A stretch of DNA of 64,000 nt. Origin: Granulicella arctica. Its GTDB lineage: Bacteria; Acidobacteriota; Terriglobia; Terriglobales; Acidobacteriaceae. This document shows, in pieces, positions 42,256 through 50,499 of this stretch. The notes below the pieces were generated by a model. It was given only the letters and a program-made list of their open reading frames with translations, searched no databases and was not told where the DNA came from. The DNA is taken from NCBI RefSeq assembly GCF_013410065.1, contig NZ_JACCCW010000001.1, forward strand, positions 1,917,187 to 1,981,186. Direction: 5' to 3'. Positions within the stretch are counted from its first letter, which is position 1. Every line of letters begins with the position of its first letter. The position numbers were made by a program, and so were the translations under genes.

Positions 42256-45165
42256 ATGTTATCGAGCACGTCACCCTTCGTCGTTCTGCCCAGCTCTCAT
42301 GTCCGCGCTCACGATACCTTCCCGCAAGCAGGTGAACTGGAAAAGCAGCTCCGCGCGGAGGTCCGCGGCGAGGTGCGGTTCGATGCCGGATCGCGGGCGT
42401 TGTATGCGACGGATGCCTCGAACTACCGGCAAGTGCCGATCGGGCTAGTAGTGCCACTCGATGAGCAGGATGTCGAGACGACGGTGCGAATCTGCCGACA
42501 GTTCGATGCGCCGATCCTCTCACGCGGAGCTGGAACCAGCCTTGCGGGCCAGGGGTGCAACGCTGCGGTCATCCTCGATTTTTCGAAGTACATGAACAAG
42601 ATGGATGCGGTCGATCCCACATTGCGCACAATACGGGTACAGCCGGGGATCGTGCTCGATCGCGTGCGCGAGGCGGCAGAGCGGTTCGAGCTGACTTTCG
42701 CTCCTGATCCAGCCACGCATAGCCGCTGCACCGTCGGCGGGATGATCGGGAATAACTCCTGCGGTGTGCACGGATTGATGGGTGGCAAGACCGTCGACAA
42801 TATCGAATCGCTGGATCTGCTGCTCTACGACGGCACGCGCATGCGGGTAGGAAAGACCAGTGTTGTCGAGCTGGAACGTCTGATTGCCGGAGGTGGCCGG
42901 ATTGGGGAGATCTACGGAGAGCTCAAGCAGCTTCGCGACGCATACGCAGAGCTGGTGCGGACAAGGTTCCCGAAGATTCCCCGGAGGGTCTCTGGTTTCA
43001 ACTTGGACGAGCTGCTGCCGGAGAATGGCTTCAATGTGGCGCGCGCGCTTGTTGGAAGCGAAGGGACGTGCGCGGTGATCCTCGGCGCGACGCTACAACT
43101 TGTCGAAAGTCCGCAGTTCCGCACGTTGGTAGGAGTGGGCTTTAAAGACATCTATATCGCGGCGGATCATGTACCGCAGATTCTCCAGCATCATCCGATC
43201 GGTCTCGAAGGTATGGATGGACTTCTGCTTGATGCGATGCGTAGTAAGCAGAAGTCGGTGGATGACCTTGCTCTGCTGCCGGAGGGCCGTGGCTTTTTGC
43301 TTGCCGAGTTCGGCGGAGCGACGCAGGTGGAGGCCAACGAGCGCGCACGTGGATTGGCCGATGCTCTGACGGTGTGGCCTTCGGCCCCGGCGGCGCGTAT
43401 CTATACTCAGGCGGAGGCACCGCGAGTATGGCACATTCGCGAGTCTGCGCTCGGCGCGACAGCTTTTGTTCCTGGACAGGGGACCGGCTGGGAAGGCTGG
43501 GAAGATGCAGCGGTCGATCCCGCGCAACTCGGCTCGTATCTGCGTGGGATTGCCGCGCTTATGAAGGAGTTCGGCTACCGTAGCCCGATGTATGGCCACT
43601 TTGGACAGGGCTGTGTGCACATGCGACACAACTTCGATCTGGAGACCGAGACGGGGATTCTAGCGTTCCGGGAGTTCATTGAACGAGCTGCGGAGATTGC
43701 TCTCGCGCATGGTGGATCGCTCTCCGGCGAGCATGGTGACGGGCAGGCGCGTGGCGCTCTGCTGCCGAAGATGTTTGGGCCGGAGCTGATGGAAGCGTTC
43801 CGGTCGTTCAAGCGCGTCTGGGACCCTGGGAACAAACTGAACCCGGGCAAGCTGATCGATGCGCATCAGCCGCATGAGGACCTGAGGCTCGGAGCGGACT
43901 ACAAGCCGTGGCAGCCGGAGACGCACTTCGCATTCGCAGAGGATGCCGGCTCGCTGGCCTCCGCCGCACTGCGTTGCGTGGGTGTGGGTGCCTGTCGCAA
44001 ACAAGACGCAGGGGCGATGTGTCCGAGCTTCATGGCGACCGGTGAGGAGCTGCATTCAACGCGTGGACGAGCTCATCTGCTGTGGGAGCTGATGCAGGGC
44101 GAGGTGCTGCCGAATCAATGGAAAAACGAGCAGGTGAAGGAGTCTTTGGACCTGTGCCTCGCATGCAAGGCATGCAAGAGCGAGTGCCCTGTTAGCGTAG
44201 ATATGGCGACGTACAAAGCGGAATTCCTGGCGCATCACTATAAAGGGAAGCGTCGCCCATTGGAGCACTATGCCTTTGGCCGTATCGACTTGTGGGCGCG
44301 TCTTGCCTCGTTTGCTCCGGGGGTGGTGAACGCTATCAATGCTGCTCCAGTGATCGGTGGAGGGATGCGGTCATTACTGCATATTCATGAGAAGCGGACG
44401 TTTCCGCGCTTTGCGAAATCGTTCTTGCGAGAGCGGCAGAAGGCGCAAGCAAGTGGTTCCGGCGAGGTGTTCCTCTGGGCGGATACCTTCAATAACTACT
44501 TTCATCCCAGCACGATGCGGGCTGCCTATGCGGTGCTTCAGTCGGCGGGATTTTGCGTCTCTCTGCCGAAGCAGCATCTTTGCTGCGGACGTCCGCTGTA
44601 TGACTTCGGCATGCTGGATACGGCGAAGCAGTATCTGTTGAAGGTGCTCGACGCGCTCGCTCCGCAGCTTGCTGCGGGTTCGCCGATCATTGTGCTCGAA
44701 CCAAGTTGTGCCTCCGTCTTTCGCGATGAGCTGGTGAACCTTCTCCCAAAGGACCCGCGTGCCACCAAGCTCCGCGATCAAACATTTCTTCTGAGTGAGT
44801 TTTTGGTCCACCACGCTCCGAATTACGTACCTCCGCAGGTTGACGCGAAGATCATCGTGCACGGCCATTGCCATCATCGTGCAACCATGGGGATGCAGGA
44901 CGAGATGAGCCTTCTGCGGGCGACGGGTGCTGAGGTCGAGTTGCTCGATTCGGGATGCTGTGGGATGGCAGGCCCGTTTGGCTTTGAGAAGGGCAAGTTT
45001 GAGGTATCGCAAACACTTGCTGAGCGTGTGCTGCTGCCAGCAGTTCGCCGAGAGGCCGAGCGGGCCATCATTGTCAGCGACGGATTCAGCTGTTGCGAGC
45101 AGATCACTCAGAACACCACCGCTCGACCAAAGCATCTAGCCGAAGTGCTTGCAGGAGGTTCATGA
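42256..45165 (+). CDS. FAD-linked oxidase with C-terminal Fe-S and CCG domains (D-lactate/glycolate dehydrogenase type)
   Basis: 969 aa from ATG 42256. A TTG at 42250 is better spaced from GGAG (42240-42243), so the start is uncertain by two codons. Residues about 25-540 are an FAD-binding PCMH/GlcD-type oxidase (PILSRGAGTSLAGQGCN; GGMIGNNSCGVHG; SGEHGDGQARG). Two cysteine clusters follow, CVGVGACRKQDAGAMC near 574 and CLACKACKSECP near 634. Two CCG domains follow (HLCCGRPLYDFG, DSGCCGMAGPFGF). It probably oxidises a 2-hydroxy acid and passes electrons to the respiratory chain. The substrate is not determinable. Confidence 0.88.
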   Translation: MLSSTSPFVVLPSSHVRAHDTFPQAGELEKQLRAEVRGEVRFDAGSRALYATDASNYRQVPIGLVVPLDEQDVETTVRICRQFDAPILSRGAGTSLAGQGCNAAVILDFSKYMNKMDAVDPTLRTIRVQPGIVLDRVREAAERFELTFAPDPATHSRCTVGGMIGNNSCGVHGLMGGKTVDNIESLDLLLYDGTRMRVGKTSVVELERLIAGGGRIGEIYGELKQLRDAYAELVRTRFPKIPRRVSGFNLDELLPENGFNVARALVGSEGTCAVILGATLQLVESPQFRTLVGVGFKDIYIAADHVPQILQHHPIGLEGMDGLLLDAMRSKQKSVDDLALLPEGRGFLLAEFGGATQVEANERARGLADALTVWPSAPAARIYTQAEAPRVWHIRESALGATAFVPGQGTGWEGWEDAAVDPAQLGSYLRGIAALMKEFGYRSPMYGHFGQGCVHMRHNFDLETETGILAFREFIERAAEIALAHGGSLSGEHGDGQARGALLPKMFGPELMEAFRSFKRVWDPGNKLNPGKLIDAHQPHEDLRLGADYKPWQPETHFAFAEDAGSLASAALRCVGVGACRKQDAGAMCPSFMATGEELHSTRGRAHLLWELMQGEVLPNQWKNEQVKESLDLCLACKACKSECPVSVDMATYKAEFLAHHYKGKRRPLEHYAFGRIDLWARLASFAPGVVNAINAAPVIGGGMRSLLHIHEKRTFPRFAKSFLRERQKAQASGSGEVFLWADTFNNYFHPSTMRAAYAVLQSAGFCVSLPKQHLCCGRPLYDFGMLDTAKQYLLKVLDALAPQLAAGSPIIVLEPSCASVFRDELVNLLPKDPRATKLRDQTFLLSEFLVHHAPNYVPPQVDAKIIVHGHCHHRATMGMQDEMSLLRATGAEVELLDSGCCGMAGPFGFEKGKFEVSQTLAERVLLPAVRREAERAIIVSDGFSCCEQITQNTTARPKHLAEVLAGGS

Positions 45166-45170
45166 CAATT

Positions 45171-45205
45171 TGGAATTAAATGGTTGGACGAGAGGTGGCG
45201 ACCTT
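45171..45205. repeat. Degenerate copy of the tRNA-Pro 3' end (putative att site)
   Basis: The stretch tggaattaaatggttgg, then acgagaggtggcgacct, aligns with 55520-55556 at the 3' end of tRNA-Pro (tggaatttaaatggtcgg, then ggcgagaggattcgaacct). About 29 of 38 aligned positions are identical, with three gaps. It lies 6 nt after the stop of the preceding gene. Confidence 0.55.
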
Positions 45206-45257
45206 TTGCCCTTTGTGCCGGAATTCCAGGCCGCTGGGGGCTTTAGCGCCTTAGAGC

Positions 45258-45374
45258 GGCTTCCCGTCCAGCATCGTCGAGAGCAGCCTAATAAGGAGCG
45301 TGGCTTACGGCTATGACAGCTTCAACGAGCCGGCAGAGCGGCAGATCCAGTTTGGGGTCAGGTTTATCCTCTAG
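45258..45374 (+). pseudogene. C-terminal fragment of an Oar-like TonB-dependent receptor
   Basis: 38 codons ending in TAG; the last residues AERQIQFGVRFIL match the usual C-terminal beta-strand of acidobacterial Oar-type receptors (xRQIQFGLKxxF). An in-frame stop lies just upstream (45252-45254), and no start or N-terminal part exists. It is interpreted as debris from a deletion. Confidence 0.45.
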
Positions 45375-45672
45375 GCGTATAGCTTTGAGAGCTATAAGAC
45401 GAAGTTATTCATGGAGGCCCGCACTCTTACCCGCCTTTGGCGTCTGACCGCAATCCTTGGCTTGGCTGTATGCTGTCCAACATCGTTGAAGCGGTGTCGA
45501 TGCCGGGGTATAGGGGGCGACCCTGTTTAGGGAGAATCATGACCCAGTATGAAGTGCAGGCCAATATCTGTCTTGGCGGAGTTCGGAGCGGCACACATAA
45601 TGGGCAAAAGAGGCTTTGTTACTAAGTGTGCTGAAGCGAGAGCGATAGACTTCTCGTACTCGAGGTTAATGG

Positions 45673-46500
45673 GTGAAAATAAAGATGGAAGTCTGCGATG
45701 ACGAGCTCACAAAATTCGAAGCGGAGGGTGCCGCACCGTTGCCGGCGGCAAATGATCAGGGTTACCTTGAACACGAGGGAGCTCTGATCTGGTACGCCAC
45801 GTATGGGGTCGGGTTACCCGTTATCTTGCTGCATGGTGGTCTTGGGCATAGTGGCAATTGGGGCTATCAAGTTCCAGCATTAGTGGGGAGTGGCTATCGC
45901 GCCATTTTGATAGACAGTCGTGGTCATGGTCGCAGCACGCGCGACACGCGACCGTTCTCGTATGAGCTAATGGCATCGGACGTCCTGGCAGTGATGGATG
46001 TGTTGCATCTTAAAAAAGCCGCCCTGGTAGGCTGGAGCGACGGTGCATGCACCGCTTTGATCCTCGCTGCGAAAGTTCCCTCTCGCATTGCGGGCGTGTT
46101 CTTCTTTGCTTGCAACATGGACCCGAGCGGCGTAAAACCATTTGAAGCTACTCCAACTCTGAACCGGTGTTTCGCTCGACACGCAGAGGACTACGCGCAG
46201 TTATCGGCTACGCCGGAGCATTTCAAAGACTTCGTTGGAGCCGTCACCTTGATGCAACAGACACAACCCAACTACTCAGCGCACGATCTCGCGAAAATCA
46301 GAGTGCCTGTCGTGATCGGACAAAGCGAGCATGACGAATTTATCAAACGCGAACATGCAGAATATCTAGCCCAGGCAATCCCGGGCGCCGAATTCATCGT
46401 CCTCAATGCAGTAAGCCACTTTGCTCCATTGCAGAGGCCTGAGCGATTTAACGCCGCAATACTTGCGTTCGTCGCCAAAGTTCTATCCCTCAACAAGTAA
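45673..46500 (+). CDS. Alpha/beta-hydrolase
   Basis: 275 aa. Alpha/beta-hydrolase fold: oxyanion region LLHGGLGHSGNW, strand-turn DSRGHGRS, nucleophile elbow VGWSDG with Ser122, acid Asp221 (SEHDEF) and His249 (VSHFAP). No signal peptide. It is related to the lipase/esterase and haloalkane-type hydrolases; the substrate is unknown. The start is a GTG at 45673 without a good RBS; ATG 45685 is an alternative. It lies inside the putative island with no intact neighbour within 1 kb. Confidence 0.82.
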   Translation: MKIKMEVCDDELTKFEAEGAAPLPAANDQGYLEHEGALIWYATYGVGLPVILLHGGLGHSGNWGYQVPALVGSGYRAILIDSRGHGRSTRDTRPFSYELMASDVLAVMDVLHLKKAALVGWSDGACTALILAAKVPSRIAGVFFFACNMDPSGVKPFEATPTLNRCFARHAEDYAQLSATPEHFKDFVGAVTLMQQTQPNYSAHDLAKIRVPVVIGQSEHDEFIKREHAEYLAQAIPGAEFIVLNAVSHFAPLQRPERFNAAILAFVAKVLSLNK

Positions 46501-46567
46501 AGTCCCCAATCAAGATTGGGTCCAACTTTCGCCTTGCTGGCAATCCGTTGAGAAGTACCTATTCCGA

Positions 46568-46681
46568 TTACAACGCCTGCATGGGTTCGATTGAAGCCGC
46601 ACGCCGTGCAGGAATGAGGCTTGTCAGTATGCCGGTGGCAGCGAGGCTCGCAGTCAAGGTAGTCAACAAAGTGAAGTCATG
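46568..46681 (-). pseudogene. C-terminal fragment of an ADOP-type ABC permease
   Basis: The minus-strand translation gives LTASLAATGILTSLIPARRA followed by ASIEPMQAL and a stop. The IPARRA-x3-(D/E)PMQAL end is characteristic of the large MacB-like ADOP permeases abundant in Acidobacteria. Upstream sequence does not continue the family, so only the tail remains. Confidence 0.55.
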
Positions 46682-46819
46682 ATCGACATGCATCTTGCTG
46701 CTGATTGGGGCGCTCGGAATGATAGCGGCGCTGGGCGGAGTCGCCGCTATCTTTTTTGTGGATGGGACTTTGGCGTGAAGAAGTTCCAGGGCCTAAGAGC
46801 TCGATTCGCGTTGTGCGGA

Positions 46820-46924
46820 GATATTGTTGGGCATACCTCGTTAGAGGTGACACGGGAACATTACATCCACGCGACCTCCTCGGGCCCGCGAAATGTGGTG
46901 GGTCGGACTGTCGTAACAGCGTGA
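46820..46924 (+). pseudogene. Tyrosine recombinase C-terminal remnant
   Basis: IVGHTSLEVTREHYIHATSS includes the LGHT...HY region with the catalytic Tyr, but the upstream Arg and His boxes are missing. DNA identity to the remnant near 55350-55440 is high, roughly four in five bases by eye. It ends in TGA at 46922-46924, against the end of the GH3 fragment. Confidence 0.55.
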
Positions 46925-46929
46925 CCTGA

Positions 46930-47355
46930 GGCAGTAGTAAGGGCGGAATTCGAAAATTTGAAGGCAGTGTAAGAGCCCAGACCCAAAGGGAAATAGCTGA
47001 AAGGTTTTGTTTTTCTTGCAGCCGCGATAGCCTACAAAAATCCCTTCCTTATAGAAAATCTTCTTTTGTCCCTCTGCCGGATAGTGATGAGTGAACGTCG
47101 GGTTGTCCTCTGAATTGCGCTCAAAGGTTACGAGCAGGTGACTGGAGGGATTGACAGCGCCAAAGAGAATCTCAGCGAGAGCGCGACCGCCCTCCTGGTC
47201 GTCATACCAGGTCTGTAGTAGCGAAGGAACGTTGGAGATCCATGACCTGGAATCAACATTACTGCCAGCAGTAACACCGACAATTGTTTTGGGATTGGCC
47301 TTCGACATCGCCGCAATCAGCTCATCACGACCTGTGGCATCCGGGAAAAAGATCC
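46930..47355 (-). pseudogene. GH3 beta-glucosidase fragment, frameshifted
   Basis: The minus strand encodes the GH3 C-terminal domain: GSNVDSRSWISNVPSLLQTW, DDQEGGRALAEILFGAVNPS, ERNSEDNPTFTHHYPAEG, YKEGIFVGYRG. At the expected FPFGYGLSYT it reads FPFGSGL and then shifts frame; the sequence SYTAFKFSNSALT continues in another frame, consistent with a 2-base loss near 46972. The N-terminal catalytic barrel is absent. Confidence 0.7.
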
Positions 47356-47678
47356 AATGGGATATAGCCTCAGCAACGCTGATGCCGTCCTTGATCGTAT
47401 CGGCGGTGAATACAGGGTCTCCTGCGCAATCCTGCGTCTCACGGTGCGAGACGTCTACTCCGGACGTAAGCTTGAACCCGTACCTGAGCAAAGCGAATCG
47501 ACCTGCGTTCAAGCGCCCACAGAGCGCGTGCCGACAATCTCTGCCGCTACAAGACGTGAAACGGAATCGAAGCCCGCGATGCGAGTTTCGCCACCCCTCC
47601 CTCCGGTTATAGTGTTTCTTCGGCTGTTGCAACGCGCGTTGCCAAACACCAAACTGTCCGGAAACCCGCTGGAGATGT

Positions 47679-50276
47679 ATGCACCGTACCCTTGCAACCC
47701 TCGGCCTGCTGTCCTTTACGCCTGCTCTATGGTCTCAGATGCAGCCGTCGGTTCCTGCCGCTATAACCATTCCCTATGAAGCGAACAGGGACGGCCTCCT
47801 TACCCTGGTGGTCGAGGGCGAACACGAGAGTCGCATCAAAAATCTTGTCGCCGACTATCCCGTCCACAAGGGACACAACATAATCCTATGGGACGGAAGC
47901 TCACTCGATAGCGTAGCCCTTCCCGGCCGCTATCACGTTCGCGGGCTCTTCCATCAACGAATCGTCCCGCATCTCCAGTACTCTATCTACTCACCCGGCA
48001 ATCCTCCCTGGCCTACCGCGGATGGCACCGGCGCGTGGCTCGCCGATCACACCCCTCCGGCCTCCGCGCTCTTTCTTCCCGGGGGCAGTCTCTGGCCCAC
48101 CCACTCCACCGAGCCAGAGATCCTGCTTGGAGCCGAGGCTGCCGAGGCCGGCCACGCTCTGATGTGGACTGACCTGAACGGCCGCAAGCTCGGCGGCATC
48201 AAGATCCGCGGGTGGAACGGGGGAATCGCTCTCGCTCGCGACATCGGCGATGACCGCAACCCCGACCACATCGCCTACACGGTCTACGTCGTCAACCCCA
48301 GCCGCGACTTCGGCAAGACCAATCCTGGAGCGCTTCAGGTCTTCGCCATCACCAAAGGAGGGCTCACGCCGCTCGAGAAGGTCGTTGGCGGTGTCCAGAC
48401 GCACGACGCCTTTCGCGAACTAGTTGGTCTCGCCGCCTGCAACGGTCTGCTGCTGCTCTCGAACCCCGCTGGAGGCGAGATTGTCGCCTTCGACGTTCGT
48501 CACAATGCACAAGCACCTTTCGCGAAGATCAAGCTTCCTCATCTTGGCGCCGTCGCTTTCGAGCCCGATGGTCATCTGCTGGTCGCCACCGAAGGCGCAA
48601 TCACGCGGTTCACCCTTCATAACGACTGGCATTCCCTCTCTCTTGCCGATCCCCAGGTCGTCGTACCGGCCTCACTACTCGAGTCGCCAAAACAGATCAT
48701 CGAGGCCGAACACGAAATCTACGTCACCGATTGGGGCTCGAGCCACCAGGTCAAGGTCTTCTCGGCTTCCACCGGCAGGCCGCTACGCATCATCGGGCAC
48801 CCTGGCGGCCCACAACTTGGTGCTTACGATGAGCAGCGCATGGCACATCCTCTTGGAATGACCATCGATTCCAACGGCGTCCTCTGGGTCGCCGAAGAGG
48901 ACTACCTGCCCAAGCGCATCAGCCGCTGGGATGTCAAAACCGGCCGCTTCCTCAACGCCTGGTATGGTCCCACGCAGTATGGCGGTGGCGGGTTTGCAGA
49001 CCCGCACGATCTCTATCGCGCCTACTATCCCTCCATTGGCAACCCCGGCAGCATGGGCTTGCTCGAGTTCCGTGTCGATCCCTCAACCCTCGCTTCACCT
49101 CCCGTTCGTCCGGCACAACCTACCATTCCCGCCACGGGCCTTATCCCTTTTCAGGATACCTACAGTCAGACCTTCCGTCCGGCCCGTATCCAGCTTCCCA
49201 AGGTCGATCAATTCAACGTGGCGGTGCAGCAGCAGTTCGGCCCCACCACAACACTTGACATCGCGTACGTCGGCAATGTCGGCGAGCGGGTCTATCCCGG
49301 TGAGACCTATGGCTACGACCTCAACGAGCCGTCGCTCCCAACGACCACGGCTCAACTTGCCGCGGGCAGCGCATCTCGCCGTCCTTACTACAACCAGTTC
49401 GTAGGAACCTACAATGGAGTTGCAACCATTTGCTGCTCCAACAGCATGACCTCGGCTGCGCCGTCCGGCCATGCCAATTACAACTCACTCCAGACCAAGC
49501 TCGATAAGCGCTTCGCTCATGGTCTACAGTTCAACGCCAACTACACCTGGTCCAAGGCGATGAACTATGCCAACGACGCAGCGTTCAACCAATACAAGCA
49601 ATACAGCTACGGACGCAACGACACCAACCGTTCCAATATCTTCGTGTTGAGCGGGGTGTATGAGCTTCCCTTCGGCAAGGACCGCATGTTCCTCTCGCAC
49701 TCCGGCCACCTCGTCAACTATCTCGTAGGCGGCTACAGCCTCACTGGCCAGACCACCTGGGAGAGCGGACGTCCTTTCACCCCAACCTATGCCGAATGCG
49801 GTGCCGACCAGGACCTCGACAACAACTTCGGTGGACCCGGCACAACAAGCGACTGCCGCCCCAATGGCGATGCTAAAGCCTTCGCCTTAAACACCGGCGC
49901 ACTCAACACCACAACCCACGCCCGGACCTACTTCACCCCGGTCGCGGCCCTCACCTCCAATGGCGCGGTCTCCGGGCCGTTCCAGCGTCCAGCCTTTGGG
50001 AGCTTCGGCAATATCGGCCGTCTCTCCATGGTTGGCCCGCGCGACTACTACGCGGATGTCGCTGTGCTCAAGGACATTCCCATCACCGAGCGTTTCAAGG
50101 GCCAGTTCCAGTTCCAGGCCTTCAATATTTTCAACCACGCAGCGCTCGACATCCCCACAGGCAGCAACTCACGTTGCATCGACTGCACCGTCTCTCAGGG
50201 AGCCGGTGTTGTCACCGCTCTCGAAGGCAACAGCACCATGCGACGGCTACAGTTCGCCGCACGCCTTACCTTCTAA
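47679..50276 (+). CDS. Chimeric secreted protein: FlgD/NHL beta-propeller fused to a TonB-receptor barrel segment
   Basis: 865 aa. A signal peptide (MHRTLATLGLLSF to about LWSQ) is followed by an FlgD-type Ig-like segment (residues about 28-100) and a beta-propeller with NHL-like blades to about 465. From about residue 480 the sequence is the C-terminal half of an Oar-type TonB-dependent receptor (LPKVDQFNVAVQQQFGPTTT; LQFNANYTWSKAMNYAND; GGYSLTGQTTWESGRPFTPT) ending RRLQFAARLTF. The usual plug and first half of the barrel are missing. The reading frame is intact across the junction. It is either a functional novelty or a deletion fusion in the island. RBS GGAG is upstream. Confidence 0.75.
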   Translation: MHRTLATLGLLSFTPALWSQMQPSVPAAITIPYEANRDGLLTLVVEGEHESRIKNLVADYPVHKGHNIILWDGSSLDSVALPGRYHVRGLFHQRIVPHLQYSIYSPGNPPWPTADGTGAWLADHTPPASALFLPGGSLWPTHSTEPEILLGAEAAEAGHALMWTDLNGRKLGGIKIRGWNGGIALARDIGDDRNPDHIAYTVYVVNPSRDFGKTNPGALQVFAITKGGLTPLEKVVGGVQTHDAFRELVGLAACNGLLLLSNPAGGEIVAFDVRHNAQAPFAKIKLPHLGAVAFEPDGHLLVATEGAITRFTLHNDWHSLSLADPQVVVPASLLESPKQIIEAEHEIYVTDWGSSHQVKVFSASTGRPLRIIGHPGGPQLGAYDEQRMAHPLGMTIDSNGVLWVAEEDYLPKRISRWDVKTGRFLNAWYGPTQYGGGGFADPHDLYRAYYPSIGNPGSMGLLEFRVDPSTLASPPVRPAQPTIPATGLIPFQDTYSQTFRPARIQLPKVDQFNVAVQQQFGPTTTLDIAYVGNVGERVYPGETYGYDLNEPSLPTTTAQLAAGSASRRPYYNQFVGTYNGVATICCSNSMTSAAPSGHANYNSLQTKLDKRFAHGLQFNANYTWSKAMNYANDAAFNQYKQYSYGRNDTNRSNIFVLSGVYELPFGKDRMFLSHSGHLVNYLVGGYSLTGQTTWESGRPFTPTYAECGADQDLDNNFGGPGTTSDCRPNGDAKAFALNTGALNTTTHARTYFTPVAALTSNGAVSGPFQRPAFGSFGNIGRLSMVGPRDYYADVAVLKDIPITERFKGQFQFQAFNIFNHAALDIPTGSNSRCIDCTVSQGAGVVTALEGNSTMRRLQFAARLTF

Positions 50277-50281
50277 TCTAA

Positions 50282-50309
50282 AACCCATGCCTCAACCGAG
50301 GCATGGGTT
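50282..50309 (+). terminator. Hairpin after the propeller/TonB chimera
   Basis: AACCCATGCCTC (50282-50293) and GAGGCATGGGTT (50298-50309) form a perfect 12-bp stem with an AACC tetraloop, 6 nt after the stop. There is no strong T-run. Confidence 0.7.
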
Positions 50310-50499
50310 AGCCTTGTCCTTTGCTTCCGAGATGGGTGCGGGCTTTAGTCTCTGGGATATGATCTCCCCTCACGCAGCTCGGATCTCAAATCGAGTTGCA
50401 AATATCATGCAATGCTCCAGCCGCAAAGAGAACTGCTCACGCTACAGTACTCCTGCTATCCTTCGCTTCCCCATATTCCGTTTCCGTGAGGCTTCATCC

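Larger units (their letters stand above)
45166..45672. other. Island boundary region with degenerate tRNA-like end and gene debris
   Basis: No intact gene. It contains the degenerate tRNA-Pro 3'-end copy (45171-45205), a TonB-receptor C-terminal fragment (45258-45374), and about 300 bases (45375-45672) in which I recognise nothing. Confidence 0.6.
46501..47678. other. Region of mixed gene remnants
   Basis: No intact gene. In order: an ADOP-type permease C-terminal fragment (minus), a tyrosine-recombinase C-terminal fragment (plus) and a frameshifted GH3 beta-glucosidase fragment (minus). About 47360-47678 shows nothing I can assign except the RBS (GGAG) of the next gene. Confidence 0.6.

Noticed and set aside
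49960..50499. Extension of the six-hairpin glycosidase frame upstream to 49960
   Set aside because: It would overlap the chimera gene and a hairpin and place the signal peptide internally; GTG 50500 with GAGG is the better start.
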